A DNA stretch of 64,000 bases from Nematostella vectensis (Eukaryota > Cnidaria > Anthozoa > Actiniaria > Edwardsiidae): the NCBI RefSeq assembly GCF_932526225.1, contig NC_064035.1, positions 15,176,469-15,240,468 on the forward strand, in the 5' to 3' direction. Shown here one piece after another: positions 28,801 through 39,475 of this stretch. Within the stretch, counting starts at the first letter, position 1; every line of letters begins with the position of its first letter. The notes under the pieces are model-generated. The model saw only the letters and a list, made by a program, of their open reading frames with translations, searched no databases and was not told where the DNA came from. The position numbers and the translations under genes are program-made.

Positions 28801-29579
28801 TACTTTGATCGTATTGAAGTAAGTAAGTTTAGAATCAACAATCGAAACCTGTGTCAGTCTGAGAAGAACATTTGTTGGTAAATAGCTTATCATTGTGGCA
28901 TTAAAAATACTAGAACATTTAGCTATGACATGTTCAGATTGAACACTTACGGTAAGGATTTGCAGAAAAGTTTATCATCGAGTAGTAAGCGACGAAGAAA
29001 TCAGAGCCACATCGCCAACCTCTAACAGTTCGAGCGTCGCCATGTTTGACAATTTCCGCTGACCAGCTTGACAAATAGTAAACATCCTTTTAGAGAGGGC
29101 GGGGGTGGGGGGGTGGGGAATCTGCCTTGATACTGAAACTCGTTCTTTTCACTACCCGGTTAGTTTTGTTTTTGGTCCCCTTTTCGAGTGTTGATATTGG
29201 ATAACATGGTGTTTTTTTTAGAGTGTGGTATTGACCTTGGGGATTTTTAGAGGGTGAGAACAATAGGGGAAAAAAGCCATGATTCATAAGTTTAAAAACA
29301 ACAAACACTCATATGATCAAGCCTGTTCACAACACAAAGGCAATTTTCTGCATTTTTTATTCAAAAAGTATTAACAAAAATGTAGCATTCACAATTTATG
29401 TCTTGTCATTTAGTGTGCAAACTAGTAGCTCTAATTACAAGAAACAGGAAATTAACGAAAATATATTTTCTGCTATGTTTAGATGTTAGGGAAGCAATGT
29501 TTTTCTATAAAACTAGAATACTGCTTTATTAATAGATTCTGTGGCTATTGAGTTTCAGGGCCCAACATGACAAGGCACT
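25865..29579. other. Region upstream of SLC35F5 coding start
   Basis: No supported coding gene. It contains a partial duplication: about 26140-26250 resembles 26447-26560, and about 26250-26440 resembles 27985-28165. This is a dispersed AT-rich repeat. Near 29040, on the minus strand, a CpG-bearing segment ends in a CCGTAAGTG donor (28947) and may be the non-coding first exon of the SLC35F5-like gene. The short ORFs here have no visible family. Confidence 0.5.
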
Positions 29580-30398
29580 TCATGCACATTGCACCTCTTT
29601 TTTGTATCGTTCTATGAGATTTAATGTCATTGTTGTATATTGACGTAAAGTGTGGTAAATATCAGATAATTTTTGCTGCAATTTTGGATCGGAGTTTTCT
29701 AATTTCTGAGGGCCATCGATTAGTTCTTTTTTCAGTAGCTTCAAAAGGGAGTACACATCTTGAAGCGATCGAACATTGCTCGGCATCCTTGGCCAATTTC
29801 CTACTAGCTCGTGATCTTTCAGTCGGTTCGGGAATAACATCGCCTTTTCCATTTCTTGCACCTCATATTGAAACTTTCTTAAGGCATCTAGAAGAGTGCA
29901 TTCTTCAGTAAAACGGACCTGAGATTCGAACACATCGAATGGAACAGCCTGGGAAAATAGGTCTGTTGCGCCAAGGTATTTCGCAACGAGCGCAAGTTTG
30001 TTTATTTGGCGGGTTGTTTCTTCTATCTCACACTGGAAAGGCGAATTGTGCTCTTCATTTTCCTCGATATGGTTTGCTCCTAATGCAATCTGAGTCCTCA
30101 ATGCTTTCATAAACGAATAAAATGAGCACAAGTCTATGTTATTCTTCAGAAAAGGGTCGCCGGCGGAGGGGCTATAGAGGATCTCTGTTACCGGTATGTC
30201 CATTAGCCGACACGGAATAAGCACTGTTGCCTTCATGTCATCCACCGTTTTCAAAAATTTTTCTACGACAGCGACCACAGATCTTTTATAATAGAATTCA
30301 TCCCAAGTTGTCTCCATTCTCGGGAAAATTATGTAGTCGAATCCTGCTTTCTCGCTTTTGACGTTGAACCAGCCTTGGTTATAGCTTCTATCTTGCAT
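29580..30398 (-). CDS. Spot14/MID1IP1-like protein with two tandem domains
   Basis: 272 residues in one exon, started at the ATG at 30398. It resembles the Spot14/MIG12 (THRSP/MID1IP1) family, small helical proteins that regulate lipid synthesis by promoting acetyl-CoA carboxylase polymerisation and that also touch microtubule-associated MID1. The family signature appears twice. First come 'VEKFLKTVDDMKATVLIPCR' (about 43-62) and 'LCSFYSFMKALRTQI' (about 90-104). Then come 'LRKFQYEVQEMEKAMLFPNR' (about 172-191) and 'LQDVYSLLKLLKKEL' (about 210-224), with the terminal helix 'LNLIERYKKEV'. Vertebrate members have one copy in roughly 150-180 residues. I infer an internal duplication. Homology is by recall. 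Confidence 0.65.
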   Translation of the reverse strand: MQDRSYNQGWFNVKSEKAGFDYIIFPRMETTWDEFYYKRSVVAVVEKFLKTVDDMKATVLIPCRLMDIPVTEILYSPSAGDPFLKNNIDLCSFYSFMKALRTQIALGANHIEENEEHNSPFQCEIEETTRQINKLALVAKYLGATDLFSQAVPFDVFESQVRFTEECTLLDALRKFQYEVQEMEKAMLFPNRLKDHELVGNWPRMPSNVRSLQDVYSLLKLLKKELIDGPQKLENSDPKLQQKLSDIYHTLRQYTTMTLNLIERYKKEVQCA

Positions 30399-32146
30399 CA
30401 AAACACAAGAAAATAAGCCGTTACTTCAACAAAACTTCAGGAGTCTGCAAAGACTACAAGGGGATGTCTAGCGTAAGTCAAAGCCAAAGCTCTCTCACCT
30501 TTTCTGCAAAATGAGAGCATTTTTTCTTAGAGTTCGTGACTGTTATTGTTTTTTTTTAATGTATTCCTAAAGGTGGCCTGACATCCTGCTTTGGGTTTGA
30601 GCCAATCAGCGGCCAAGGCCAAGTGGTTCCTGTCTCGTTGTGATCACGTGCTTTGAGAATGGACATCGCGTGTACGAGAGGATAGCTTCCGCTAAATCAC
30701 AGTCCATATTAACATGTTTCCATAAAAATTCCGAAATTTCAACGTTGGCTCCTTGTGAAAGCTCGAATCCTCCTTTGGTATATAATTATGTACAAGCTTA
30801 ACTACATTTTTAAATGCTTTAATCCAAAGCTGTTCCAAAAAGTGCAATGGAAATGTAAATTTGCAAAACCCTGCTCACGTACGATTGGGGGCGTCTAGGG
30901 GGTGTGTCAATAACGGTTCTGACGCGCAACTATATAACCACAGGAAGCCCGAAAACGATGCTTTTTGGGATAAAAGAATCTTGCACTCTCGTAACACGGA
31001 ATTCGTCATTCGAAGCATTATTTCTTGAAGAACAGAAAACAAAAATATGCGTTCCAAGTTCCCAAAAACCGATTTAAAGTTCATCTCAACCTTTTCGTGT
31101 TATAATATTTCCCATGTTTGTAAGAAAAAACGAACTTTAAGCGATTATTTTCAAGCCCAAGTTTTCACTACCTGCGGCGACTGCTCCAAACACGGTGTAT
31201 CGTGTATCGTGTATCGTGTATCGTGTATTTTCATCATGACATGACGGGAATTGTTCCTTAGAAGTGCAAATACCCCGAAAGACTATTGGAATTTGCTTTC
31301 AAACTTCATTTCGATTTCATCATGTGAGATATCAGCGTGTCTGAGCAGGCCGACTGTGCACGCGCAGGATTTATTTTACTTACAATTCTCGGACAACATC
31401 ATGGTCTCTTGAGACGGACCATGAAGTGAAGCGGGGATGGGTAAGTACCAAAGAAATAAATCATCCACGATGAAAAGCCTGGGAAAAATGCATTTATAAT
31501 CTTTGTTTCATTTGATTGTTTTATTCATTAGCTTTGCGTAATAGTAACATGAGTAATCCTCAATTGCTTACCCCAACAATAACTCATCTCTTCTCCCTCC
31601 CCCCAGAAAAAGGGGACCCCTTTCCCTCACCAAAAATGAGGGCCTATAAAAAGTCGCTTTAGGGAAAACCACGGCACAATGCTTCTCTACACCTCCGATC
31701 CTCTCATCTCTTTAGTTGCTTTATTTTCTGCTCTTGTGTACTTCTTGAATGAATATAAGACCCCCACTTTATTAAATGCGAAGGAAGGCTAAGAAGGCAT
31801 ATTTTCATTCTCTCTTATTTCGTTCAGGCACTTTGCCAACAGGTTTTCTTTTAGTGTAACTACGGATTCCTATACAGAAGAGGTGCCAAACCTGCTCTTG
31901 TTTCCTTGTTTAAGGACGCGCAGATATATATTCAGAAAATTATCAGACTGTACTACAGTGGCGGTTCTAGCTTTTCGCAAAAGGGGGGTTTGGCTCAGTG
32001 ACAAAGGGGGGAGGGGGTAATTTTATGTTACCTATGGCTTTCTGGCAACCCAAAGGGTGGGTTAAAACCCGCTAAACCTACCCCTAGATCCACTACTGTA
32101 CTGCTATCCTGATAGCGTTCAACGAAGTTCGTGTCGGCGGTGAAGG
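30399..32146. other. Intergenic region, no supported gene
   Basis: AT-rich sequence with a short GTATCGT microsatellite (about 31196-31228) and, at 31970-32100, a G-rich segment (AAAGGGGGGTTTGGCTCAGTG) resembling common animal repeat ends. A run of 18 G lies near 32330. No ORF with recognisable features. Confidence 0.5.
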
Positions 32147-32545
32147 ATGGCAGAGCTTGAAACAACATATATTACCGATACTACCTCGCAGTATGGGCGC
32201 GTGCGGCAGACAACGCTCTTAGACAAGGTTAAGTATACACATTAAGCCTCTCTCGTACGCCATACTACTCTTGCTACCGCATCCTTTCTATTTCGTAAGG
32301 TATATAGGCGCGTAGCCTGAATTGCGTGGGGGGGGGGGGGGGGGGTACATTCCTAAGCATCGTATGGAAAAATATAATTTTTAAAGGTCTTTCAATAATT
32401 GACCCACGTGCGAGCGTACATCCTTGTGAAGGGGCTGAGATCGTGAATAAGCTCTTCCCGATTCTGGCATAGCAATGATAACCTACGATTTCTCGTATTT
32501 CAGAACTCGAGGCTTAGGCCTTCTAAAACAAGGCTATATCTATGA
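32147..32545 (+). CDS. Possible two-exon 40-residue protein gene
   Basis: Exon 32147-32227 starts with a good context (AAGGATGG), encodes MAELETTYITDTTSQYGRVR and seven more codons, and ends at a GTTAAG donor. The acceptor TTTCTCGTATTTCAG at 32503 leads in phase into 14 further codons (NSRLRPSKTRLYL then stop at 32545). The result is a short basic protein of 40 residues. I do not recognise it. The splice signals are good but the reading is short, so this is tentative. Confidence 0.3.
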
Positions 32546-32976
32546 TACATACTTGGGTATTCACAAAAAATCTTGCACCGCCGAACGCTCGAATGTCATC
32601 TTGCAACTCAGCAACACATCTGCCCGTCCCTATTATCCTCCGGCACTAGTGGTAAACAAGACTTTACGCTTTAACCTTACCCAGCCCGCTTCTTTTTCCC
32701 GTCCAAAGCAATAATTAGCAATGTTTCTTCTATGTTAACTCTAACTATCAAAAACGTTTTAAACAAGGCTTGTATACAACTGTTTCGGTTTCCTTTTGGA
32801 TTGTTGGGCATTATTTCCTTTCATGTGGAAGACCATATGGGTTGTGCTCCTGGTCCTAGCGTATAAATACTGCAAGAATAGATTTGTAGTTGTGTGCTGG
32901 CCTTCGGGCCATACTAAAAGACCAGCTTCGCCTTCCTCTAAAGAGCCTGGCTAGTCCCCTGTCATTCCTTGGAGTC

Positions 32977-33399
32977 CAGGGGCTCGTTTCTCAAAACACC
33001 CGAGAATTCTCGGGCCCGAAAACGATTAATTCCTTAAATTTGAAAAGCAAGCTGGCTAATTTCTATAAAATTTATGGTATCTAAATGTGTTGAAATATCG
33101 TCAAACATCGTATTTTTCTCGAACTTCCCGGGCCCGAAATTCACACTTAAATATTAAGAACGTTCTCGGGACCACGCAGTCACCCGAGACTTTTCGGGTA
33201 ACTTTCTGGCTCCAGCAAAACTTCGAAAATAGCCTTATTGAGCGAAATCATTTGGAATATGAACCAAGAGGAAGTTCAAACTGTTCTAAAACATGAAAGC
33301 GGTTCTCAAAAAGGAAAACATGCGAAATTTTGGGCAAAAATGCAAAATAAAGTTCTCGGGCCCGAGAATTCTAAAGGTGTTTCGAGAAACGGGCGCCTG
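32977..33399. mobile_element. MITE with CAGG-starting inverted termini
   Basis: The left end CAGGGGCTCGTTTCTCAAAA and the inverse of the right end CAGGCGCCCGTTTCTCGAAA match over about 45 bases, including ATTCTCGGGCCCGA. The interior repeats CCCGAG/CTCGGG motifs. CAGG termini suggest the hAT group. No clear 8-bp duplication is seen, so it is old or the ends are imprecise. The interior of the 44-45 kb element has related sequence. Confidence 0.7.
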
Positions 33400-33881
33400 T
33401 GCCGTTTTATTGCTCCTGTCAAGTAATGTTCAAACATATTGTATAAAAGAAAGTGTGATTTTTTTGGTCACGGGTGGTCGGCCCAGTAAGGGTAGAAAAA
33501 AGTTAGGAATCATATAATGTACCTTTTAATCACATTTTTAAATGTCTGGTGGATCACTCCTGTACTTTGCACTTTGAAACACTCTACGGATCTAGATTTA
33601 ACCGAGAATACAACAGAAATAAAAAAGATATACAATATTGCTAAAAATGTGAGGCGGATGTGGTGGAAATTTGTATGTCTATAAATAAAGCCCCCAATAC
33701 CGATTTCGAATATCAAACTTTTCTTGAAACCACTTTTAATCATTGGGTAAAATCTTAACTAACTTGTCATGACTTTCGAATCGCTAGAAAGCATGAGAGC
33801 AAATGTTTGATTTTTGATGTATGAAAAGTACGTCTGCTTTTTCTACCTGGCCAGATGTTAAGCTCGTATTTTTGGGATAAC

Positions 33882-34140
33882 GGGTGACCTAGTGTGTTAG
33901 CGGTCTCTCACCGCCGTGGCCCAGGTTCAATCCTGGCTCAAACTGGCGATTTTTTCGGGTTCCTGCTTTTATTTGAATTTGTTTCGCAGGTGAGTTGAGG
34001 TTATTCTCCGGTGTTTCCAGTCTTCTCGGATAAGGACACTAAACTAGATGTCCCGTCATTTCAAGCTGCACTGCATTGACCTGAAGGGACGAAAAAGAAC
34101 CCTCACCGGAGATGCAATAAACCCACACTTTTCAGTGCAA
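33882..34140 (+). mobile_element. tRNA-derived SINE candidate
   Basis: A tRNA-like head carries an A-box-like TGACCTAGTGTG (33885-33896) and a B box GGTTCAATCC (33924-33933), the pol III promoter layout. A body with TCTCCGGTGTTTCCAG and ACTAAACTAGATGTCCCG follows up to about 34140. The anticodon stem is imperfect, so it is not a functional tRNA. The end point is uncertain. Confidence 0.55.
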
Positions 34141-34157
34141 CTCTCCTAGGACATCCG

Positions 34158-35294
34158 TCATGGCCTGGGTACAGTCGCTAACTGGTGAGTTGGTCTCATT
34201 TGGGAGTCCTCAGCAGCGCGAGCTGCGCCTCGATTTGAGCAAGCGACTAGTAGTCCGGGATAAACACGATGCTGTCGTCTACAGCAACCACAGGCCCGCC
34301 GAAAACCTTCCCGAAAATTAGCGTTAAAAAAGGAGTACAAAAAGGGGTTGATTGCACTGTTGGAGTGGCCTAGAAACAAACTGACGAAGTAAAAGGGCTT
34401 ACTGAAGCATGGGAAAGTCTGCGGAGAGAAAAACATAATAAACTGGAAAATCCACAGAGGAAGCCAGCAAACTGCGAACAGCAGCGTGACAGCAAGTAGC
34501 ATCTTAAGAACACGCTTGCGTGACCTTTGGAGGTGTGTTTCTGTCCTTGTGATTCTAGCGCCCGGAGATGTGCGCTTCCATAGGGTCCGACATATGGCGC
34601 AGTACAGAACCGCCATCGTCAGAAGCGGCGCTACGTACATGACGACGAACAGAAGTACCGTGAAGCTCTTGGGCGCCTCGAGGGGGTTAAAAGGCGGTTG
34701 CCATTCCTCTATGCAGTAATACATACCGTCTGGGAATTGCTTGGCTTTCTGGGCATCAATAAGAGGCGCCATGATGCTTAAGGAAATTATCCAGGTAACT
34801 GCTACTATGTACTTGGCCTTACTTAACGCGATGCGGCCGCGAAGCGGGAACACAATAGAGATGAAGCGATCTATAGTAACCGCCAGCAGGGTGAGAACAG
34901 AACTGGCCACCGATACGCTCTGTAGGTATACCACAAGCTTGCAAACGATCGGTCCGAAAACCCAGTGGCGAATGTACTGTTCGGTAATCATATTGGGCAT
35001 TCCAGTAAAAGTGATAAGGATGTCACTAGCTGCAAGATTGGCGACGAAGGTATCCGTCATTGAGCGCGCCCTGTGATTGAGGACAACGTAGATCACTGTG
35101 CTGTTACCCACCAACGACAACACGATGATCAATACATACGCCGAAGTCTTGAAAAATTGAGTAAGCGGTGTTTCCTTGAATTCAGGGCAGTCCAACCCTG
35201 ATGTGTTACCGTGATGCGACACGTTTGAGATATTCATTGTTGATCTCTGCAAGCGAGAAATAGGTCCTTTAGTTTTTGCTTGGACTTTTAGCAT
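34158..35294 (-). CDS. Class A (rhodopsin-type) neuropeptide-like GPCR, intronless
   Basis: Up to 378 residues with seven membrane helices. Key sites: GNSTVIYVVL (TM1 Asn), ANLAASD (TM2 Asp), a Cys before TM3, DRF in place of DRY after TM3, a second Cys in extracellular loop 2 (YYCIEEW), CWLPLW in TM6, NPFLY in TM7, and a Cys-rich tail (ACGCC) for palmitoylation. N-terminal NIS, NVS and NTS are glycosylation sites. The general look is that of neuropeptide/RFamide/NPY-type receptors. The start may be 35294 or the ATG at 35237 (MNISNVSHH...), because TTGCAG just upstream of the latter could be a splice acceptor. The ligand is unknown. Confidence 0.9.
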   Translation of the reverse strand: MLKVQAKTKGPISRLQRSTMNISNVSHHGNTSGLDCPEFKETPLTQFFKTSAYVLIIVLSLVGNSTVIYVVLNHRARSMTDTFVANLAASDILITFTGMPNMITEQYIRHWVFGPIVCKLVVYLQSVSVASSVLTLLAVTIDRFISIVFPLRGRIALSKAKYIVAVTWIISLSIMAPLIDAQKAKQFPDGMYYCIEEWQPPFNPLEAPKSFTVLLFVVMYVAPLLTMAVLYCAICRTLWKRTSPGARITRTETHLQRSRKRVLKMLLAVTLLFAVCWLPLWIFQFIMFFSPQTFPCFSKPFYFVSLFLGHSNSAINPFLYSFFNANFREGFRRACGCCRRQHRVYPGLLVACSNRGAARAAEDSQMRPTHQLATVPRP

Positions 35295-38059
35295 GACAAA
35301 GAGATTTGTACAAAGACCAAATTAGCATCTTATCCAGGAAGTAATAGCACATTTGTATTAAGAGTTGAATTTGTTTAAGTACACATCAAGGAGCCATAGA
35401 TCGATTATTAGCCAATGAAATACTGGCCTCAATAAATTTGTTTGGACGACGCTTATTTGATTGGATTGACATAGTACATAAGGGCATCATATTGGAAGAA
35501 TATCAGCCACTTCTAAGCTTCTAGATATATCTTAGAGGGGAGGGGACGACCTAGACCAGAATGTAAAAACGACCTGCTTCGACAATAATTAGACAAACGA
35601 AGGTAATAAAACAAAAAAAATCCTTCTTAATGTTTACATGGCTACCTACTGTTTCATGATATTCTCCTGTGTCCGACGAAAGGTTCAATAGTGTTGTTCA
35701 GCGCGAACTTTAAAGACTAATTCTAGAATTTGTAAACAACTGCTATGTTTTCTAAATGTATCGTCCGTCTCCTAAAGCTCTTCCAAAGAGACTTATTGTA
35801 AGCGTAAAGATGTTGTGACATCTACCGCACGTAAAATAGTCTTCCCAGATGAAGTATTTTCGTTGATGGGAATCCTTATATATCCTCAACCTTTATCAAT
35901 TGCTCATAATTTGGTGACTATTTCTTATATTGTAGGATTTTTTGTGCAACACGACTTTCTCGAATTTTCACATTTTTTTTAATAGAAGAATTTGAAGATG
36001 CAACAGATTGGGTGATGATGAGGTGTATGTACACAGAAATGTTTACCTTTTACAAGAACAAAGAAGCATCAATTCAAAAAAAAAAAAAAGAAATGCGTAG
36101 ATGCTAGTTGCATATTTATATTTTTCATGGTTTACAATCACCTTCTACGCGGCCCAAAATAATGAATACACGACTTTACTGTTTTACTTTGACAATTTCT
36201 GTGTTTCCTTCTACGTATTTTGCTTGCGATACAATCAATAGCATCAGCTATGACAATTTGGATTGAATTTGCGTATTGATAACTTTTTAACCCTAACAAA
36301 GACAAATTACATGTATTAAAAAATCTAATCAAAATTGGAGTCCTTGAATATCATATTGTGTGCTTATTTTCAAAAGTCATTATAGTTACCATTCCGAAGT
36401 TTATGTCTGTACTAACACGTATACTCAAAGAAAGGGTTTGCGGTGACGTGGTTGTGTCTTAAAAATAGTGTGCTTTTTACGGTAGTGCGGTTTCTTAAAA
36501 CAGCGTTTTCTTCCTTTTTTTTTGCAAAAACTTGATGCGGTTTTGCATTTTTTGCGACTTTTTGTGTGGTTTTCGTGGCTCCCTTACGACCCCAATTAAA
36601 GTTATTTAGGTTTTCAACTTCCTTTGTTTTCCAAGTGGAGTCAGCTATGTTGGTACTATTAGTTGAGTGCAAGAGCTCGTTTTATTGTTGTCTCCATAAA
36701 AAGAAAATTAATCAAATCGCCAGCGCCCCTCAGCCCCCTTTCATATGCTTTTAATGCAGTGTTTATAACTAGATAGAATATTCCGTATAAAACATCAAGA
36801 CGGGTTTGCATTAATTGATAGATCGCCCCTGCTTTTAACAACGATTATTTATCCCGGGAGCTGTACAAATAGCTGTGTCATCGACACATTTTTCCTTCCT
36901 TTTTATATACCTATTTCAATAACGTTGTCCGAGTGCAAATGGCGAATAGCAAATGGCAGTTCTAAGAACAATCAGTGCTTATAGATATAATTATTTGTAA
37001 GAATAGAGGTTGTAAGTAAACTTAACGCAAAAGTTGTTCAAATTGTATTTTTTGATAGCAGCACTGCCATTTATTAAAACCATTTGCGCTGACAACGTCA
37101 TTGCACGCACTATGTAAAAGGTGTATTTCAAAAGGGAAACGGCGAATTGACAGATAGGGGTTCAAATTGTCGGCTGATAAATGGCCATCAACAGGAAATA
37201 AACTTAAATATTTTAGAGTGTGAAGTTACTCAATTCTTTCATACAAACAAAGTTTTCTACGGTTTTTCTATGATCAAAATAAATGAAAGAAGGAAATTGG
37301 TCAGCCTTTATAGCTCCGTGGCGTTTGGAAAGCGTTTGATGCCCGGCCATAAATACCAGATTTAGTAAGAATTATCTTGAGTTGTAACACAGGACATTCC
37401 ATTTTAACGTCAATAAAAAGATAGTCGATCTCGCTTTGTAACAGGACTACTTAGGCGGTATGACTTGCAGGCATTTAGTAATATATTTAATTCGCCAGAT
37501 GGCTACAGAATCGTTGCGCGCAACCTTTCTCTCTAAAAACAAAACAAGGAGAGACCAAATAAGTTTGATAGTGATGTCCCTAATTTGATGGCCATTTGTC
37601 ATTGAAAAAATTACTTGAAAAGCGTTCTCAATCCCTGACGTATTTAGTGAAATTAAAAGCCAATTCGACTGGCTTTCAACAGACCGTCATGTTTACAAAT
37701 AAAAAATAAAACGGGGGACGCAAATCCAAAACCATCAAGAATATAAATAATACGAAACTACAAATTCAATATAACATACATGCGACGCTGTCGAACGTTT
37801 TCAAAAGTGAGATCTCTAGTGACTTCATCCGATGAACCTCTGCCACCACATCCTTTGGTGTAACAGGAACTTAATACTTGGCCTCGAAGCTTGCTTATAT
37901 AAGGGCAAATCGGGTGTGTTAGCCAATCAAGTAAGAGATGCAAAATTGGTGTTGTATACCATGCAAATGCAAGAGGAAATTAGAATGATTTATCACACAA
38001 CCACTTAGCTGATAAAATTTGACCGAGGACAAGAAGAGTAAATATAGCTGTGTGTTTCT

Positions 38060-38190
38060 GAACACTGTCTGATAATGTTGTAGGCCCATTGTGATTCGAG
38101 CTGTAGGGAGTCGAACTCAGGAAAGGAAGATCGAGGCACATCGAGTGCGTACTCTCCCACGGCCTCACTGATAAGCACGTACTTTATGCC
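38060..38190 (-). mobile_element. tRNA-derived SINE head candidate, minus strand
   Basis: On the minus strand TGAGGCCGTGGG (A box, about 38157-38169) and GAGTTCGACTCCC (B box, 38106-38118) have pol III promoter spacing. No intact cloverleaf with a clear anticodon is seen. It is probably part of a SINE or tRNA relic. Confidence 0.5.
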
Positions 38191-38456
38191 TTGCCTTTAT
38201 CAGTGATGAGCTTATATCAATATAACGAACGCGCTTGTTGTTTTGGTAAATTGGATTTGGGCTAACGTCTAAGCTATTGTTTGTAAACTAATATAATTTA
38301 TTTTGCTGTAAAAATTAGGCAAATGATCAAAAGCGATCGTGTACATCCTATTTGGAATTAGGTAAACATAAACAAGCCGACTTGACTTTACAATAAATGG
38401 AAATATAATGAATAAACATAAACCTGCATACCTTAACCAACTAAAATGACTAATTT

Positions 38457-38674
38457 AGAAATAAATGGGGGAAATATAATCTATATAATCAAGCATATCT
38501 CTGCAGGTAAAACTAAAACAATCTAAAATGCATGGTTTAGAAATAAATAGGAATGAATAAATATAATTGCTTAAGCCCATCTCGTTTAGATAAACTAGAA
38601 CTAAAATGACTGAATTAGAAATAAATGGGGGAAATATAATCTATATAATCAAGCATATCTCTGCAGGTAAAACC
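38457..38674. repeat. Direct repeat, ~57 bp, spaced ~159 bp
   Basis: AAATGGGGGAAATATAATCT and ATATAATCAAGCATATCTCT occur identically at about 38463-38513 and 38622-38672. Between them is AT-rich sequence with more AGAAATAAAT copies. Confidence 0.8.
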
Positions 38675-39475
38675 TAGACAATCTAAACAAATACTGATTC
38701 AGAAATAAATGTAGTCGTGCAGATTCTGGGTGAGGTGTCTAAACAGACTAAACATATTTTAAGGACGAATATATTCCGCAGACTGATAAACAAGAACATG
38801 CTGGGCGCTCCTTAGTCTGGCGGGCCTTTTGCAGAGCGACCGCAAAGTATGCTGGGTTTAGGAGAGCGAATGGTTGGTTAGATAGTCGGGGTACTGTGGT
38901 TCTGGAAGCCAGCAGTCACGGGTACGTCACTGAGAAAGTTTATAAGCCAGGGTACAGAGATCTGCCGTGGCTTATATTGGGTAAATCAAGCACTTCCTTT
39001 CCTAGAGGTTCTTGCACCACAAAAACCTAACAGAAAAGCCGGAGAGGGGGCTCTTGAATACTTTCGCTTAGTTTGCACTTGAGTAACTCGATTTTTGACG
39101 TTGGTCAAACCGTCTTTTGTTTCTGCCTTCAATCCATTAGCTCGATACTTTGCTCTCCAATTTCAATAGTGTTCGATTACATTTTAGCTTGTTTTTAAAC
39201 AAGAGACGGGTTTTGTGGAAGGCCCAAGATCAAATGCCAACATTTTGGTGAATAAAGCTTTATTTTGGCCATTTCAAATTTTACACTCCTTAAATACACC
39301 CAGGGTTGTGCTAAATTAAATTACATGCCCTATGGTGTCACACTCTTTGCACCACCTGATAGTGAGGCTGTACCAATAAATTGTACGCCAGCTTATCAAT
39401 CTCTGCATAATACAAAGAGCTTATCTATGGTATAGTATTACGGTATCTTTCTGGTATGGGGGGGGGGGGGGGGAG

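Larger units (their letters stand above)
35295..39475. other. Intergenic region, no supported gene
   Basis: About 4.2 kb of AT-rich DNA without a recognisable coding sequence. It contains a SINE-like segment (38060-38190) and a direct repeat near 38.5 and 38.65 kb. A G-run lies at about 39460. Confidence 0.6.

Noticed and set aside
33882-33948. Functional tRNA gene
   Set aside because: A and B boxes are present but the anticodon loop is malformed and the acceptor stem does not pair; a SINE head is more likely.
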